In this document: positions 1 to 5,505 of the stretch, piece by piece
How the letters are laid out: each line of letters begins with the position of its first letter
Position numbering within the stretch: the first letter of the stretch is position 1
Source of the DNA: Lachnospiraceae bacterium
Lineage (GTDB): Bacteria > Bacillota > Clostridia > Lachnospirales > Lachnospiraceae
DNA length: 6,746 nucleotides
Assembly (NCBI GenBank): GCA_022798035.1
Contig: JAAWLS010000135.1
Location: 1 to 6,746, forward strand
Direction: 5' to 3'
Notes under the pieces: model-generated
Told to the model about the DNA's origin: nothing
Seen by the model: only the letters and a program-made list of their open reading frames with translations
The model's database searches: none
Translations under genes and position numbers: made by a program

Positions 1-5
1 ATCAT
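1..5 (-). CDS. Probable start of a leftward gene, cut by the window edge
   Basis: Read on the minus strand, positions 5-3 are ATG. They are preceded by AGGAGGTG (21-14), a near-perfect Shine-Dalgarno sequence, at 8 bases spacing, which is ideal for a Gram-positive start. A second ATG at 10-8 is followed after one codon by TGA, so it is not the start. Only the first codon and two more bases lie inside the window, so nothing can be said about the product. The gene would diverge from the DUF5721 gene at 374 and share the spacer between them. The call rests only on the ribosome binding site. Confidence 0.45.
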
Positions 6-324
6 AACATTTACACCTCCTCTTACGTATGTATGATTCCTTCTATACTGTATCTAAGCTCTATTCCCTTTCGCCTAAATACAAGACTATTGTAACATCA
101 GCTCATGTATTTGAATAACAACAGGAATTTTTGTTTAATACAACCAATAGTTGTACATAGATTTCTAATAGTTGGAGGCCTTCCTATTTTATGAATTTCA
201 TTAATTTTTTATAAAATTTTATAAAAAATTGCTGATTTTTCATCTCTGCAGAGAAAACATAATATGCGCACTCCCGCAGGCGGAAAATATTGCTGTATGG
301 CTGCGCCTGGCCCGGAAAGCGGGC
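6..324. other. Divergent spacer rich in inverted repeats
   Basis: No convincing gene lies in this 319-base spacer. It contains two related inverted repeats, TACAA-N5-TTGTA (80-94) and TACAAC-N5-GTTGTA (139-155). The octamer AATAGTTG occurs twice, at 146-153 and 167-174, exactly 21 bp apart. There is also a perfect 28-bp A/T palindrome (203-230) and a 12-bp palindrome TCTCTGCAGAGA (243-254). Several -10-like hexamers occur on the minus strand for the gene at the left edge, for example TACAAT just upstream of the first repeat, but none has a good -35. The region looks regulatory; the regulators cannot be named. Confidence 0.5.
203..230. repeat. Perfect 28-bp A/T-only palindrome
   Basis: The left arm AATTTTTTATAAAA (203-216) is followed directly by its exact reverse complement (217-230), with no spacer. 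The symmetry stops at both ends (T at 202, G at 231). Every base is A or T. It could be an operator, an UP-element-like or bent DNA segment, or a weak cruciform. It does not look like a terminator, because it has no G:C stem. Confidence 0.85.
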
Positions 325-337
325 TTGTCCGCTTTCC
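314..337. promoter_or_regulatory. Hairpin overlapping the -35 of the DUF5721 promoter
   Basis: GGAAAGCGG (314-322) pairs perfectly with CCGCTTTCC (329-337) around a six-base loop. The loop and right arm contain the -35 hexamer at 325-330. Downstream is CCTTTT, too short a T run for a confident terminator. It may be a weak terminator insulating the gene at 374 from upstream reading, or an operator covering the promoter. Confidence 0.45.
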
Positions 338-353
338 CCTTTTGTGGTATAGT
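325..353 (+). promoter_or_regulatory. Extended -10 promoter of the DUF5721 gene
   Basis: TTGTCC (325-330, 4/6 to consensus) is followed after 17 bp by TATAGT (348-353). The TG at 345-346 makes an extended -10. The expected transcription start is about 360, which leaves a leader of only some 14 bases holding the AGGAGG site at 361-366. The pattern fits a vegetative sigma-A promoter. Confidence 0.6.
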
Positions 354-373
354 CGTCCTGAGGAGGTAGTTCT

Positions 374-880
374 ATGACTGTATTATCCATTCTGGACATT
401 AAAGAATTTATGAATACATTGCTGCGTACCGAGGTTTTTGACAGCTTTCTTTTATCAGAATGCTCCCTCACTACCTGTGTCACGTACCATCTGGACGGCC
501 ACGTCAATACTGATTTTTTCAGTCCTGACGACGAGGCATATTCCCTGGCTGTACCGGAACAGTACATCCCTTTTTCTCTTGTACGTTCTGCCTGTTTCGA
601 CTTAATCAAGGGAAGACGCACTCCTTCTTCTTTTCGCTTTGTGTTCCAGCTTTCTCAGGAAAACCAAAGACGCACTATTCTCTCTATCGACAGCAGTTTT
701 TCTCCGGAAGACATTTCCGGCATGTATCTGAACCTGAAATTTCAGGAACAGAAACTGACCTGTACCACAGGAGTCTCCTACCGTATTTTTTCAATGGACA
801 AATCTTTTGAACACTTATGGGACGATATGGTGAAACGCTTTTTTCAAAAACATCAGATTGCTTATGAAATTCTGGCTTAA
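374..880 (+). CDS. DUF5721 family protein
   Basis: This gene encodes 168 residues, starting at ATG with AGGAGG (361-366) at 7 bases spacing. The opening (TVLSILDIKEFMNTLL...FDSFLLSEC) and the closing segments (LNLKFQ, CTTGVSYRIFSMDKS, HLWDDMV, FFQKHQIAYE) match my memory of DUF5721 proteins of Lachnospiraceae, which end in CTTG...MDK...W(D)...F...H.IAYE. No signal peptide, membrane segment or catalytic motif is visible, so a soluble cytosolic protein is expected. The function is unknown; only the family is recognised. The length looks complete. It stands alone: its own promoter lies at 325-353, about 270 bases follow before the next gene, and the probable gene at its left diverges. An antisense frame over 184-621 is not coding. 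Confidence 0.85.
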   Translation: MTVLSILDIKEFMNTLLRTEVFDSFLLSECSLTTCVTYHLDGHVNTDFFSPDDEAYSLAVPEQYIPFSLVRSACFDLIKGRRTPSSFRFVFQLSQENQRRTILSIDSSFSPEDISGMYLNLKFQEQKLTCTTGVSYRIFSMDKSFEHLWDDMVKRFFQKHQIAYEILA

Positions 881-1057
881 CAGTTCAGAGGTATTTTAAA
901 CCTACGCCATCTGTAAATGCATTTCAGCGCTTTCCTCCTGTTCTGCGGCTGATTTGGCTTGAAAACCGGCTTCCTCCATAATGTATCAGCTATACTTGTT
1001 TATGAAGGTATCATCCGTCTCTCCCATCCGCTATAGCTTAATTATGCCTAATTTTTC
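881..1057. other. Gene-free spacer after DUF5721
   Basis: I see no gene, RNA or clear intrinsic terminator here, so the end of the DUF5721 transcript is unexplained. The only coding-like item is a 25-codon minus-strand frame (979-902) rich in Glu and Ala, with no ribosome binding site upstream. It could be chance or a decayed gene end. Confidence 0.4.
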
Positions 1058-1069
1058 AGGAATATTCCT
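1058..1069. promoter_or_regulatory. 12-bp palindrome abutting the csp -35
   Basis: AGGAATATTCCT is a perfect palindrome whose last base is the first base of the -35 hexamer (1069-1074). The position suits an operator. No regulator can be assigned. Confidence 0.4.
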
Positions 1070-1097
1070 TTACATTTTCCATATTATGTGTTACTAT
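1069..1097 (+). promoter_or_regulatory. Extended -10 promoter of the cold-shock gene
   Basis: TTTACA (1069-1074, 5/6 to consensus) is separated by 17 bp from TACTAT (1092-1097, 4/6), with TG at 1089-1090 forming an extended -10. Transcription should start near 1104, giving a leader of about 49 bases. The leader can begin with a 7-bp stem, ATGTTGC (1104-1110) with GCAGCAT (1121-1127), including one G:U pair and a 10-base loop. Confidence 0.65.
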
Positions 1098-1152
1098 AGT
1101 CCCATGTTGCAGATATCAGGGCAGCATAGATTATTTTTTTGGAGGTACTGAC

Positions 1153-1353
1153 ATGCAAGGTACAGTAAAATGGTTCAACAATCAAAAAGGATATGGTTTC
1201 ATTTCTGATGAATCCGGGAATGACGTATTTGTTCATTATTCTGGATTAAATATGGAAGGTTTCAAATCCTTAGAAGAAGGCGCCTCTGTAGAGTTCGATG
1301 TTACAGAAGGTTCCAAAGGACCTCAGGCCGTTAATGTAACGGTGGTTCGCTAA
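1153..1353 (+). CDS. Cold-shock domain protein (CspA family)
   Basis: This is a 66-residue single cold-shock domain, the usual length for the family. These small cytosolic OB-fold proteins bind single-stranded RNA and DNA and melt mRNA structure, during cold shock or constitutively. The opening [16 protein letters not shown] contains the RNP1 motif KGYGFIS (about 13-19). RNP2 is VFVHYS (about 25-30), with Tyr where most members have Phe, a conservative aromatic change. The end (GPQAVNV) is typical. The start is ATG with GGAGG (1141-1145) at 7 bases spacing. It is transcribed alone from the promoter at 1069-1097. Whether it is cold-induced or constitutive cannot be told: no canonical cold box is apparent, although the leader can form a 5' stem-loop. 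The paralogue letter cannot be assigned. Confidence 0.97.
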   Translation: MQGTVKWFNNQKGYGFISDESGNDVFVHYSGLNMEGFKSLEEGASVEFDVTEGSKGPQAVNVTVVR

Positions 1354-1454
1354 TTTAATCAAGTTTTTCGCGATGTACCTTTGTCAATAATATAGAAATT
1401 TCGATTTTTTATTATGATATAAGATATTGAGGAATTACAATTGATTAAAAGGAG

Positions 1455-1496
1455 CTGCCGCATTCACAAAACTTTGTGAATGCGGCAGATTTTTTA
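1455..1496. terminator. Strong intrinsic terminator between convergent genes
   Basis: CTGCCGCATTCACAAA (1455-1470) and its exact complement at 1473-1488 form a perfect stem of about 15 bp with a tetraloop. On the plus strand a T run follows at once (1490-1495), so it stops the cold-shock transcript, though about 100 bases after its stop codon. On the minus strand it lies 32 bases after the lspA-like stop and is followed by CTCCTTTTAAT, a weaker T run. It probably works in both directions, best on plus. Confidence 0.92.
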
Positions 1497-1520
1497 ATAG
1501 GAAAAGTTTTTCTGTCTCTC

Positions 1521-1970
1521 TTAGATTCTCTTTTTTGCAGCCAAAACAAACAGCAGGCCTCCCAGGAAAATGCACAAATCAGAAAGATTAAAAACCACCT
1601 GGTTCAGATGTCTCCATGGCGTGCGGAAACTGAAATAGTCTACCACATATCCTCTGGCAGCTCTGTCATACAAATTGCTGGCTCCCCCGCCGATTACAAG
1701 GCTGAGCCCCAGCAGAAGGCTTTTGTTTTCTTTTTTTCGAAAAATCAGGCACCACAAAATCCCAAGAAACAGCAATAATACACCGCAGATTTTTTTCACC
1801 AGTCCCGGCCGTTCTTCCATGAAATTTAAAGCCGCCCCTTTGTTGCGGTATATCTTTAAAAGGATTCTGCCTCCCAGAATTTCTCTCTCTTCCTGTCTTT
1901 GCTCTTCCATGTATTTTTTCAAAAAAAATTCTCCGGTAAACACCGATGCTGCAAGGGCTGCATATTTCAT
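1521..1970 (-). CDS. lspA: Divergent signal peptidase II (prolipoprotein signal peptidase)
   Basis: LspA is an aspartyl membrane protease that cuts signal peptides from lipoproteins. From the ATG at 1970 the product has 149 residues. An AGGAG site (1982-1978) at 7 bases spacing supports this start over the upstream in-frame TTG at 2051, which overlaps the preceding gene and has no ribosome binding site. Four hydrophobic segments lie at roughly 3-16, 58-77, 85-98 and 128-145. Family motifs are present: RNKGAA (42-47), N99-x-x-D102-R103, GYVVD with D111, and FNLSD with N128 and D131. D111 and D131 correspond to the catalytic pair. Oddities: the usual Asp in the first helix (D-x-x-x-K) is Glu14, the RN.GAAF motif continues LNF, and the rluD neighbour often found beside lspA is absent here. 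It is last of the three-gene leftward cluster, 58 bases after the S8 protease. It may be a second, specialised copy. Confidence 0.85.
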   Translation of the reverse strand: MKYAALAASVFTGEFFLKKYMEEQRQEEREILGGRILLKIYRNKGAALNFMEERPGLVKKICGVLLLFLGILWCLIFRKKENKSLLLGLSLVIGGGASNLYDRAARGYVVDYFSFRTPWRHLNQVVFNLSDLCIFLGGLLFVLAAKKRI

Positions 1971-2028
1971 TTTCTTTCTCCTCTCTTCGCTCAAAACGCC
2001 GCTGGTATTTAACCAGAGACGCATTTTT

Positions 2029-3711
2029 CTAACGTATGCGGAAATCTTCAAATGCCTGGTACAAATTTAGACGTCCCCAGCCAAAAGCTTTGTTTGGGTA
2101 CACTCTTTTTTCATCTCTGTCTGCTCCCCGAATCAGTATATTTTTGATTTCTATGCTGGTAATTGTGGTGTAGTTTCCCCGGACAATCCCCCATTCCATC
2201 ATCAGAGCCACAGCTCCTGCCGTGATTGCAGCCGCGGCGCTGGTTCCGTCTCTGGCAATAAACTGATTCCGCGGCCCGGCGCCAAGTATTCCCACACCTG
2301 GCGCTACAAAATCTGGTTTAAACCACCCATTCGGCGTAAAACCTCGGCCAGACCTTAGATAAATACTGTCATCTCTGGCGTCGTAAGCTCCCACGCTCAT
2401 AGGTACAATAGCTGTAGACGGCACCGTCAGCGTGCTGTCAGGATTGGAACGGACAAAATACACTTCCCCGCTCATCAATTCCTGCATAGGCAGCCACATA
2501 TGAAAGATACTTGCCATTTCCACTTCCGGAAATACTCGGATATTCCACAACCCCTGGGAAGGATTCTCAAATCTTATATAAATCACCTGCGCCCCGTCTA
2601 AAATTCCCGTAATCCGGTAATCTACGCTCAGCTTTGTATTTTCAAACAAAAAATCATACTCTCTCCCGCCAGATAAAATGTATTCACTGGGCATCCGCTC
2701 TCCCGTCGGAGAAATGATTTCCACCACAAAGCGCTGAGGGGCCCTGGCCCAAAGTTCCACAGAAAAACCCTTCACTCCCTCTCCCACGTTGATTTCCACA
2801 TTTTGATAAGGCTGCTCTTCCTCCATCACGCCCAGATAATGATGACGTTCATTTCCCTCATTTCCCACAGCCACAACTACGGCCCGCTCGTTGTGCAGGG
2901 CAAATTTATTCAGCACAGATGACAAAGGGTCTACGCCGGTGTGGCTTCCCATATTTGTCCCCAAACCAAAACAGAGAACAAGCGGCATATGGCGTTCTGC
3001 TGCAAACTGTTCTAAATATCTCACTCCCGCCATAATATCATTCTCCTGAAAAGCTTGTGCATCTTCCGGAATAAAATAAAATTCCCGCAGATATTCCTTG
3101 GCCGGCTTTAACTTTACCAGGGCAATTTTCGCATAAGGAGCCGCTCCGATAAAATTTTTTTCAGGAACTTCGCTGCCTGCCGCCACGCTTGCTATGAAAG
3201 TACCGTGTCCGTCAGAATCCGTGACAGGCACAATCTCTTTGGGATTTTGTGAATTCAAAGCCTCATTGATTTGTTCCTCACGGTATTCACTGCCGTAAAT
3301 AAGACCTCCAGGGTGAGTCCCCGTCCGGTCTGTCTGGTCCCATATTCCTGCAATTCTGGTGCTTCCATCACTATTTCGAAACACCGGATTCTCATAGTCA
3401 ATTCCCGTATCTAAAAATCCAATCAAAACGCCCTGTCCTTTTAAGGACAGGGCAGGCTGATTCTGAATCCTTAAGATTCCACTCGCTTCCAATGCACTTT
3501 CGTCCATCAAAGTATAACATTTCGGAATAGAGGTATACATATAATTCTGGATATTCAAGGAAAGACTGCCCTCCCGGGGCAGATATGCAACATCATAATC
3601 TTTGTTGATTTCCTGTATACAGGGACTTACCGGACGTCCTCTGTTCTGTATTTCGTATTCCATAATAAAATCATAGTAATCATTTGAGTATACGACTTCT
3701 TCACAATCCAT
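2029..3711 (-). CDS. S8 subtilisin-like peptidase, Csp germination-protease type
   Basis: This 560-residue serine protease has an N-terminal region of about 90 residues resembling the Csp prodomain (YSNDYYDFIMEYE at 8-20). The subtilase domain is interrupted at about 295-430 by a beta-rich jelly-roll insert, the layout of clostridial CspA/B/C. The triad is complete: D101 (FLDTGIDY), H169 (DSDGHGT), S491 (DGTSAAA), with oxyanion Asn N284 (AVGNEGN). It should therefore be active, unlike the pseudoproteases CspA and CspC of Clostridioides difficile. In clostridia CspB activates the cortex hydrolase SleC during germination; relatives are often multicopy in Lachnospiraceae, with mostly unknown targets. 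No signal peptide or membrane segment is seen, so it is probably cytosolic or spore-packaged. The ATG at 3711 has only a weak ribosome site (AAAGAG), but the conserved N-terminus supports it. It lies 63 bases after the ClpX-like gene with no clear terminator between. Confidence 0.9.
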   Translation of the reverse strand: MDCEEVVYSNDYYDFIMEYEIQNRGRPVSPCIQEINKDYDVAYLPREGSLSLNIQNYMYTSIPKCYTLMDESALEASGILRIQNQPALSLKGQGVLIGFLDTGIDYENPVFRNSDGSTRIAGIWDQTDRTGTHPGGLIYGSEYREEQINEALNSQNPKEIVPVTDSDGHGTFIASVAAGSEVPEKNFIGAAPYAKIALVKLKPAKEYLREFYFIPEDAQAFQENDIMAGVRYLEQFAAERHMPLVLCFGLGTNMGSHTGVDPLSSVLNKFALHNERAVVVAVGNEGNERHHYLGVMEEEQPYQNVEINVGEGVKGFSVELWARAPQRFVVEIISPTGERMPSEYILSGGREYDFLFENTKLSVDYRITGILDGAQVIYIRFENPSQGLWNIRVFPEVEMASIFHMWLPMQELMSGEVYFVRSNPDSTLTVPSTAIVPMSVGAYDARDDSIYLRSGRGFTPNGWFKPDFVAPGVGILGAGPRNQFIARDGTSAAAAITAGAVALMMEWGIVRGNYTTITSIEIKNILIRGADRDEKRVYPNKAFGWGRLNLYQAFEDFRIR

Positions 3712-3774
3712 AAACTGCTCTTTTCTTTTTTACTAAAATTTTATGTAGAATATGCAGAAAATATTCAGCCCCGG

Positions 3775-5310
3775 TTATGCCATTGCCGCTTCTGATTTAT
3801 CCTCCAGCGTCAGACATCCCCGCATACGGATTACCGGTCCTCCTTTATTTTCAATGTAATCCCTGGTAATCGTCACCATTCCAATGTTGTCGTCCTTGGG
3901 AATCTCATACATGATATCCAGCATAAACTCCTCAATAATGGCGCGCAAAGCTCTGGCTCCCACTTCCTTCTTCTTAGCCTTCTCTGCAATGGATTGAAGG
4001 GCCTCCTCCTCAAAGTCCAGCTTTACCTCATCCATAGCCAGAAGCTTCTGATACTGTCTGACAATGGCATTCTTCGGCTCTGTCAAAATCCGTACCAGCA
4101 TATCTTCTGTCAGCGCATCCAGAGCAAAAATAATCGGCAGACGTCCCAGAAATTCCGGTATCATTCCATACTTGCGGATATCCTCTACCTCCGCTCTGTG
4201 GAGAAGATTCTCTTCCTTGTCATATTTGTCTTTTAAATCTGCGTGAAATCCCATAGATGATTTCTTGTTGAGACGTTCTTTGATAATTTCCTCCAAATCC
4301 GGAAATGCTCCGCCGCAGATAAACAAAATATTCCCTGTATTGACCGTGGCAAGAGGTACCATAGCATTCTTGCTGTTGGCTCCCACCGGAACCTCTATTT
4401 CTGCTCCCTCCAGCAGTTTCAGCATTCCCTGCTGCACACTCTCACCGCTTACGTCTCTCTGATTTGTATTTTTCTTCTTGGCAATCTTGTCAATCTCATC
4501 AATAAAAATAATGCCATGTTCTGCCTTCTCCACATCATTGTCTGCCGCCGCCAGAAGTTTGGATACGACGCTCTCGATATCGTCTCCAATATACCCTGCC
4601 TCTGTGAGAGAGGTGGCGTCTGCAATGGCAAGGGGTACATCCAGAAGTTTGGCAAGCGTCTTGACCATGTAGGTTTTTCCGCTTCCCGTAGGCCCTATCA
4701 TCAGCATATTGGACTTCTCAATTTCCACGCCGTCCAAATTATCGCTTCTCACCCGTTTATAATGATTATAGACAGCCACTGACATTACTTTCTTAGCATA
4801 TTCCTGTCCTACTACATATTCATCCAGGCTTGCTTTAATCTTGTGTGGCGCCGGAATGGACTTGATATCCAGTACAGGCTTCTCCTTCTTCTCCTCTTTC
4901 GCCTTCTTCTTTTTCAGTTTCTGGCTTCTGGGCATCATATTAATTCCCATATTCTGTAAATCAGACAAATTAATCATGCTGATGTTGGGCATATTGCCAA
5001 AATTCCCCATATCTCCCAACGGAAATCCCGCATGATTCATACTGTCAAAAGTTTTCTGCATACAGTCCGCACAGATGCAGATATCATTTGGTATCTTAAT
5101 CATTTTACCTGCCTTGCTCTCCGGCCGATGGCAGATGTAGCAGATATCCTCGTATTCATTTTCCAGATTCACGTTATCTGTATTTTCCCCTGTTCCTGCT
5201 CCAGGTATCTCTTCAAGCTCTGTATGCTCAGATTCCGTGTCGCTCTCCTCTTCTTTGGAATCTCCAATCACTTCCCGAAAATCTGTATCATCAAATTTGT
5301 CATTCATCAT
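3775..5310 (-). CDS. clpX: ClpX-like AAA+ unfoldase, divergent and N-terminally extended
   Basis: ClpX hexamers unfold proteins with ATP and feed them to ClpP. This copy has 511 residues against about 420 normally. In order: an acidic tail (1-56; 21 Asp/Glu, 3 Lys/Arg), a C4 zinc finger (C57, C60, C80, C83), a Met/Asn/Gly-rich stretch (91-127), a Lys-rich stretch (128-146), and the AAA+ core. Seen in the core are Walker A GPTGSGKT (206-213), pore-1 loop GYIG (239-242), Walker B IIFIDE (267-272), pore-2 RDVSGE (285-290), the arginine finger in EFLGR (R390) and sensor-2 GAR (R453). It should hydrolyse ATP. The RKH substrate loop is SKN (313-315) and the ClpP-binding IGF loop is MGF (353-355). 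No tig, clpP or lon is nearby, so it is probably a paralogue. AAGGAG lies 5 bases before ATG 5310 and 8 before the in-frame ATG 5307, so either may start. Its own promoter lies at 5386-5358. Confidence 0.92.
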   Translation of the reverse strand: MMNDKFDDTDFREVIGDSKEEESDTESEHTELEEIPGAGTGENTDNVNLENEYEDICYICHRPESKAGKMIKIPNDICICADCMQKTFDSMNHAGFPLGDMGNFGNMPNISMINLSDLQNMGINMMPRSQKLKKKKAKEEKKEKPVLDIKSIPAPHKIKASLDEYVVGQEYAKKVMSVAVYNHYKRVRSDNLDGVEIEKSNMLMIGPTGSGKTYMVKTLAKLLDVPLAIADATSLTEAGYIGDDIESVVSKLLAAADNDVEKAEHGIIFIDEIDKIAKKKNTNQRDVSGESVQQGMLKLLEGAEIEVPVGANSKNAMVPLATVNTGNILFICGGAFPDLEEIIKERLNKKSSMGFHADLKDKYDKEENLLHRAEVEDIRKYGMIPEFLGRLPIIFALDALTEDMLVRILTEPKNAIVRQYQKLLAMDEVKLDFEEEALQSIAEKAKKKEVGARALRAIIEEFMLDIMYEIPKDDNIGMVTITRDYIENKGGPVIRMRGCLTLEDKSEAAMA

Positions 5311-5326
5311 GAAATCTCCTTTTTCT

Positions 5327-5348
5327 TTTCGAAATTCATCTTTCGAAA
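5327..5348 (-). repeat. Tandem TTTCGAAA palindromes in the clpX-like leader
   Basis: The self-complementary octamer TTTCGAAA occurs at 5327-5334 and 5341-5348 with a 6-base gap. Each is a possible protein site. In the mRNA the two copies can pair into an 8-bp stem with a 6-base loop, ending about five bases before the AAGGAG ribosome site. The predicted transcription start (near 5351) puts this stem at the very 5' end of the message. Confidence 0.6.
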
Positions 5349-5357
5349 CATGATTTT

Positions 5358-5386
5358 ATTATAAGTCAATGCCGCCGATAGCACAA
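5358..5386 (-). promoter_or_regulatory. Promoter of the clpX-like cluster
   Basis: On the minus strand, TTGTGC (5386-5381, 3/6 to consensus) and a perfect TATAAT (5363-5358) are 17 bp apart. Transcription should begin about 40 bases before the ATG at 5310. The weak -35 suggests help or control from upstream, where an inverted repeat (5391-5412) lies four bases away. Confidence 0.6.
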
Positions 5387-5390
5387 CCGC

Positions 5391-5412
5391 TTTTTCAAAG
5401 GCTTTTGAAAAA
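5391..5412. repeat. 9-bp inverted repeat upstream of the clpX-like -35
   Basis: TTTTTCAAA (5391-5399) and TTTGAAAAA (5404-5412) are exact complements around a 4-base loop GGCT. No T run follows on the minus strand, so it is not a terminator for the gene to the right. Its place just behind the -35 suggests an activator site or an A/T-rich UP-like element. Confidence 0.5.
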
Positions 5413-5455
5413 TTTAATGAAACGATGATTAAATCAATATTTCCTTAATATTTAT

Positions 5456-5501
5456 AAAAAGGGTTGTTCTGCACCGCAGACATGCCGTCAAAGCTGTCTG
5501 C
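5456..5501 (-). terminator. Possible terminator after the kinase-linked gene
   Basis: Read leftward, five bases after the stop codon, GCAGACA (5501-5495) pairs with TGTCTGC (5482-5476), extendable by two G:C pairs past a bulge. A smaller rival hairpin, TCTGC (5480-5476) with GCAGA (5472-5468), comes nearer to the T run at 5460-5456. The T run is 15 bases from the large stem and 7 from the small one, so the structure is not canonical. It is the best end signal available for this transcript. Confidence 0.4.
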
Positions 5502-5505
5502 CCCA

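Noticed and set aside
264..377. 37-codon plus-strand frame ending in an ATGA overlap with the DUF5721 start
   Set aside because: The overlap suggested a coupled leader peptide, but there is no proper ribosome binding site, it crosses the promoter and hairpin, and the predicted transcription start (about 360) lies inside it.
184..621. 145-codon minus-strand open frame
   Set aside because: It lies antisense over the DUF5721 gene and the A/T palindrome, has no ribosome binding site, and its product resembles no family.
902..979. 25-codon minus-strand frame rich in Glu and Ala
   Set aside because: No ribosome binding site precedes the ATG and a stop lies three codons upstream. It could be a gene remnant but cannot be supported.
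1476..1778. 100-codon plus-strand frame
   Set aside because: It starts inside the terminator stem and runs antisense to the signal peptidase II gene.
1971..2051. Upstream TTG start adding 27 residues to the LspA-like protein
   Set aside because: It has no ribosome binding site and overlaps the protease gene by 23 bp. The ATG at 1970 has AGGAG at ideal spacing and gives the normal family length.
1675..2070. 131-codon plus-strand frame
   Set aside because: It is antisense to the signal peptidase II gene and has no family features.
3712..3774. Possible terminator between the ClpX-like and protease genes (GAATAT/ATATTC stem)
   Set aside because: The stem is six A/T-rich pairs without a following T run, so read-through is expected.
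3994..5364. Several short frames in both directions within the ClpX-like gene
   Set aside because: All are shadows of the clearly coding minus-strand frame, which shows continuous ClpX motifs.
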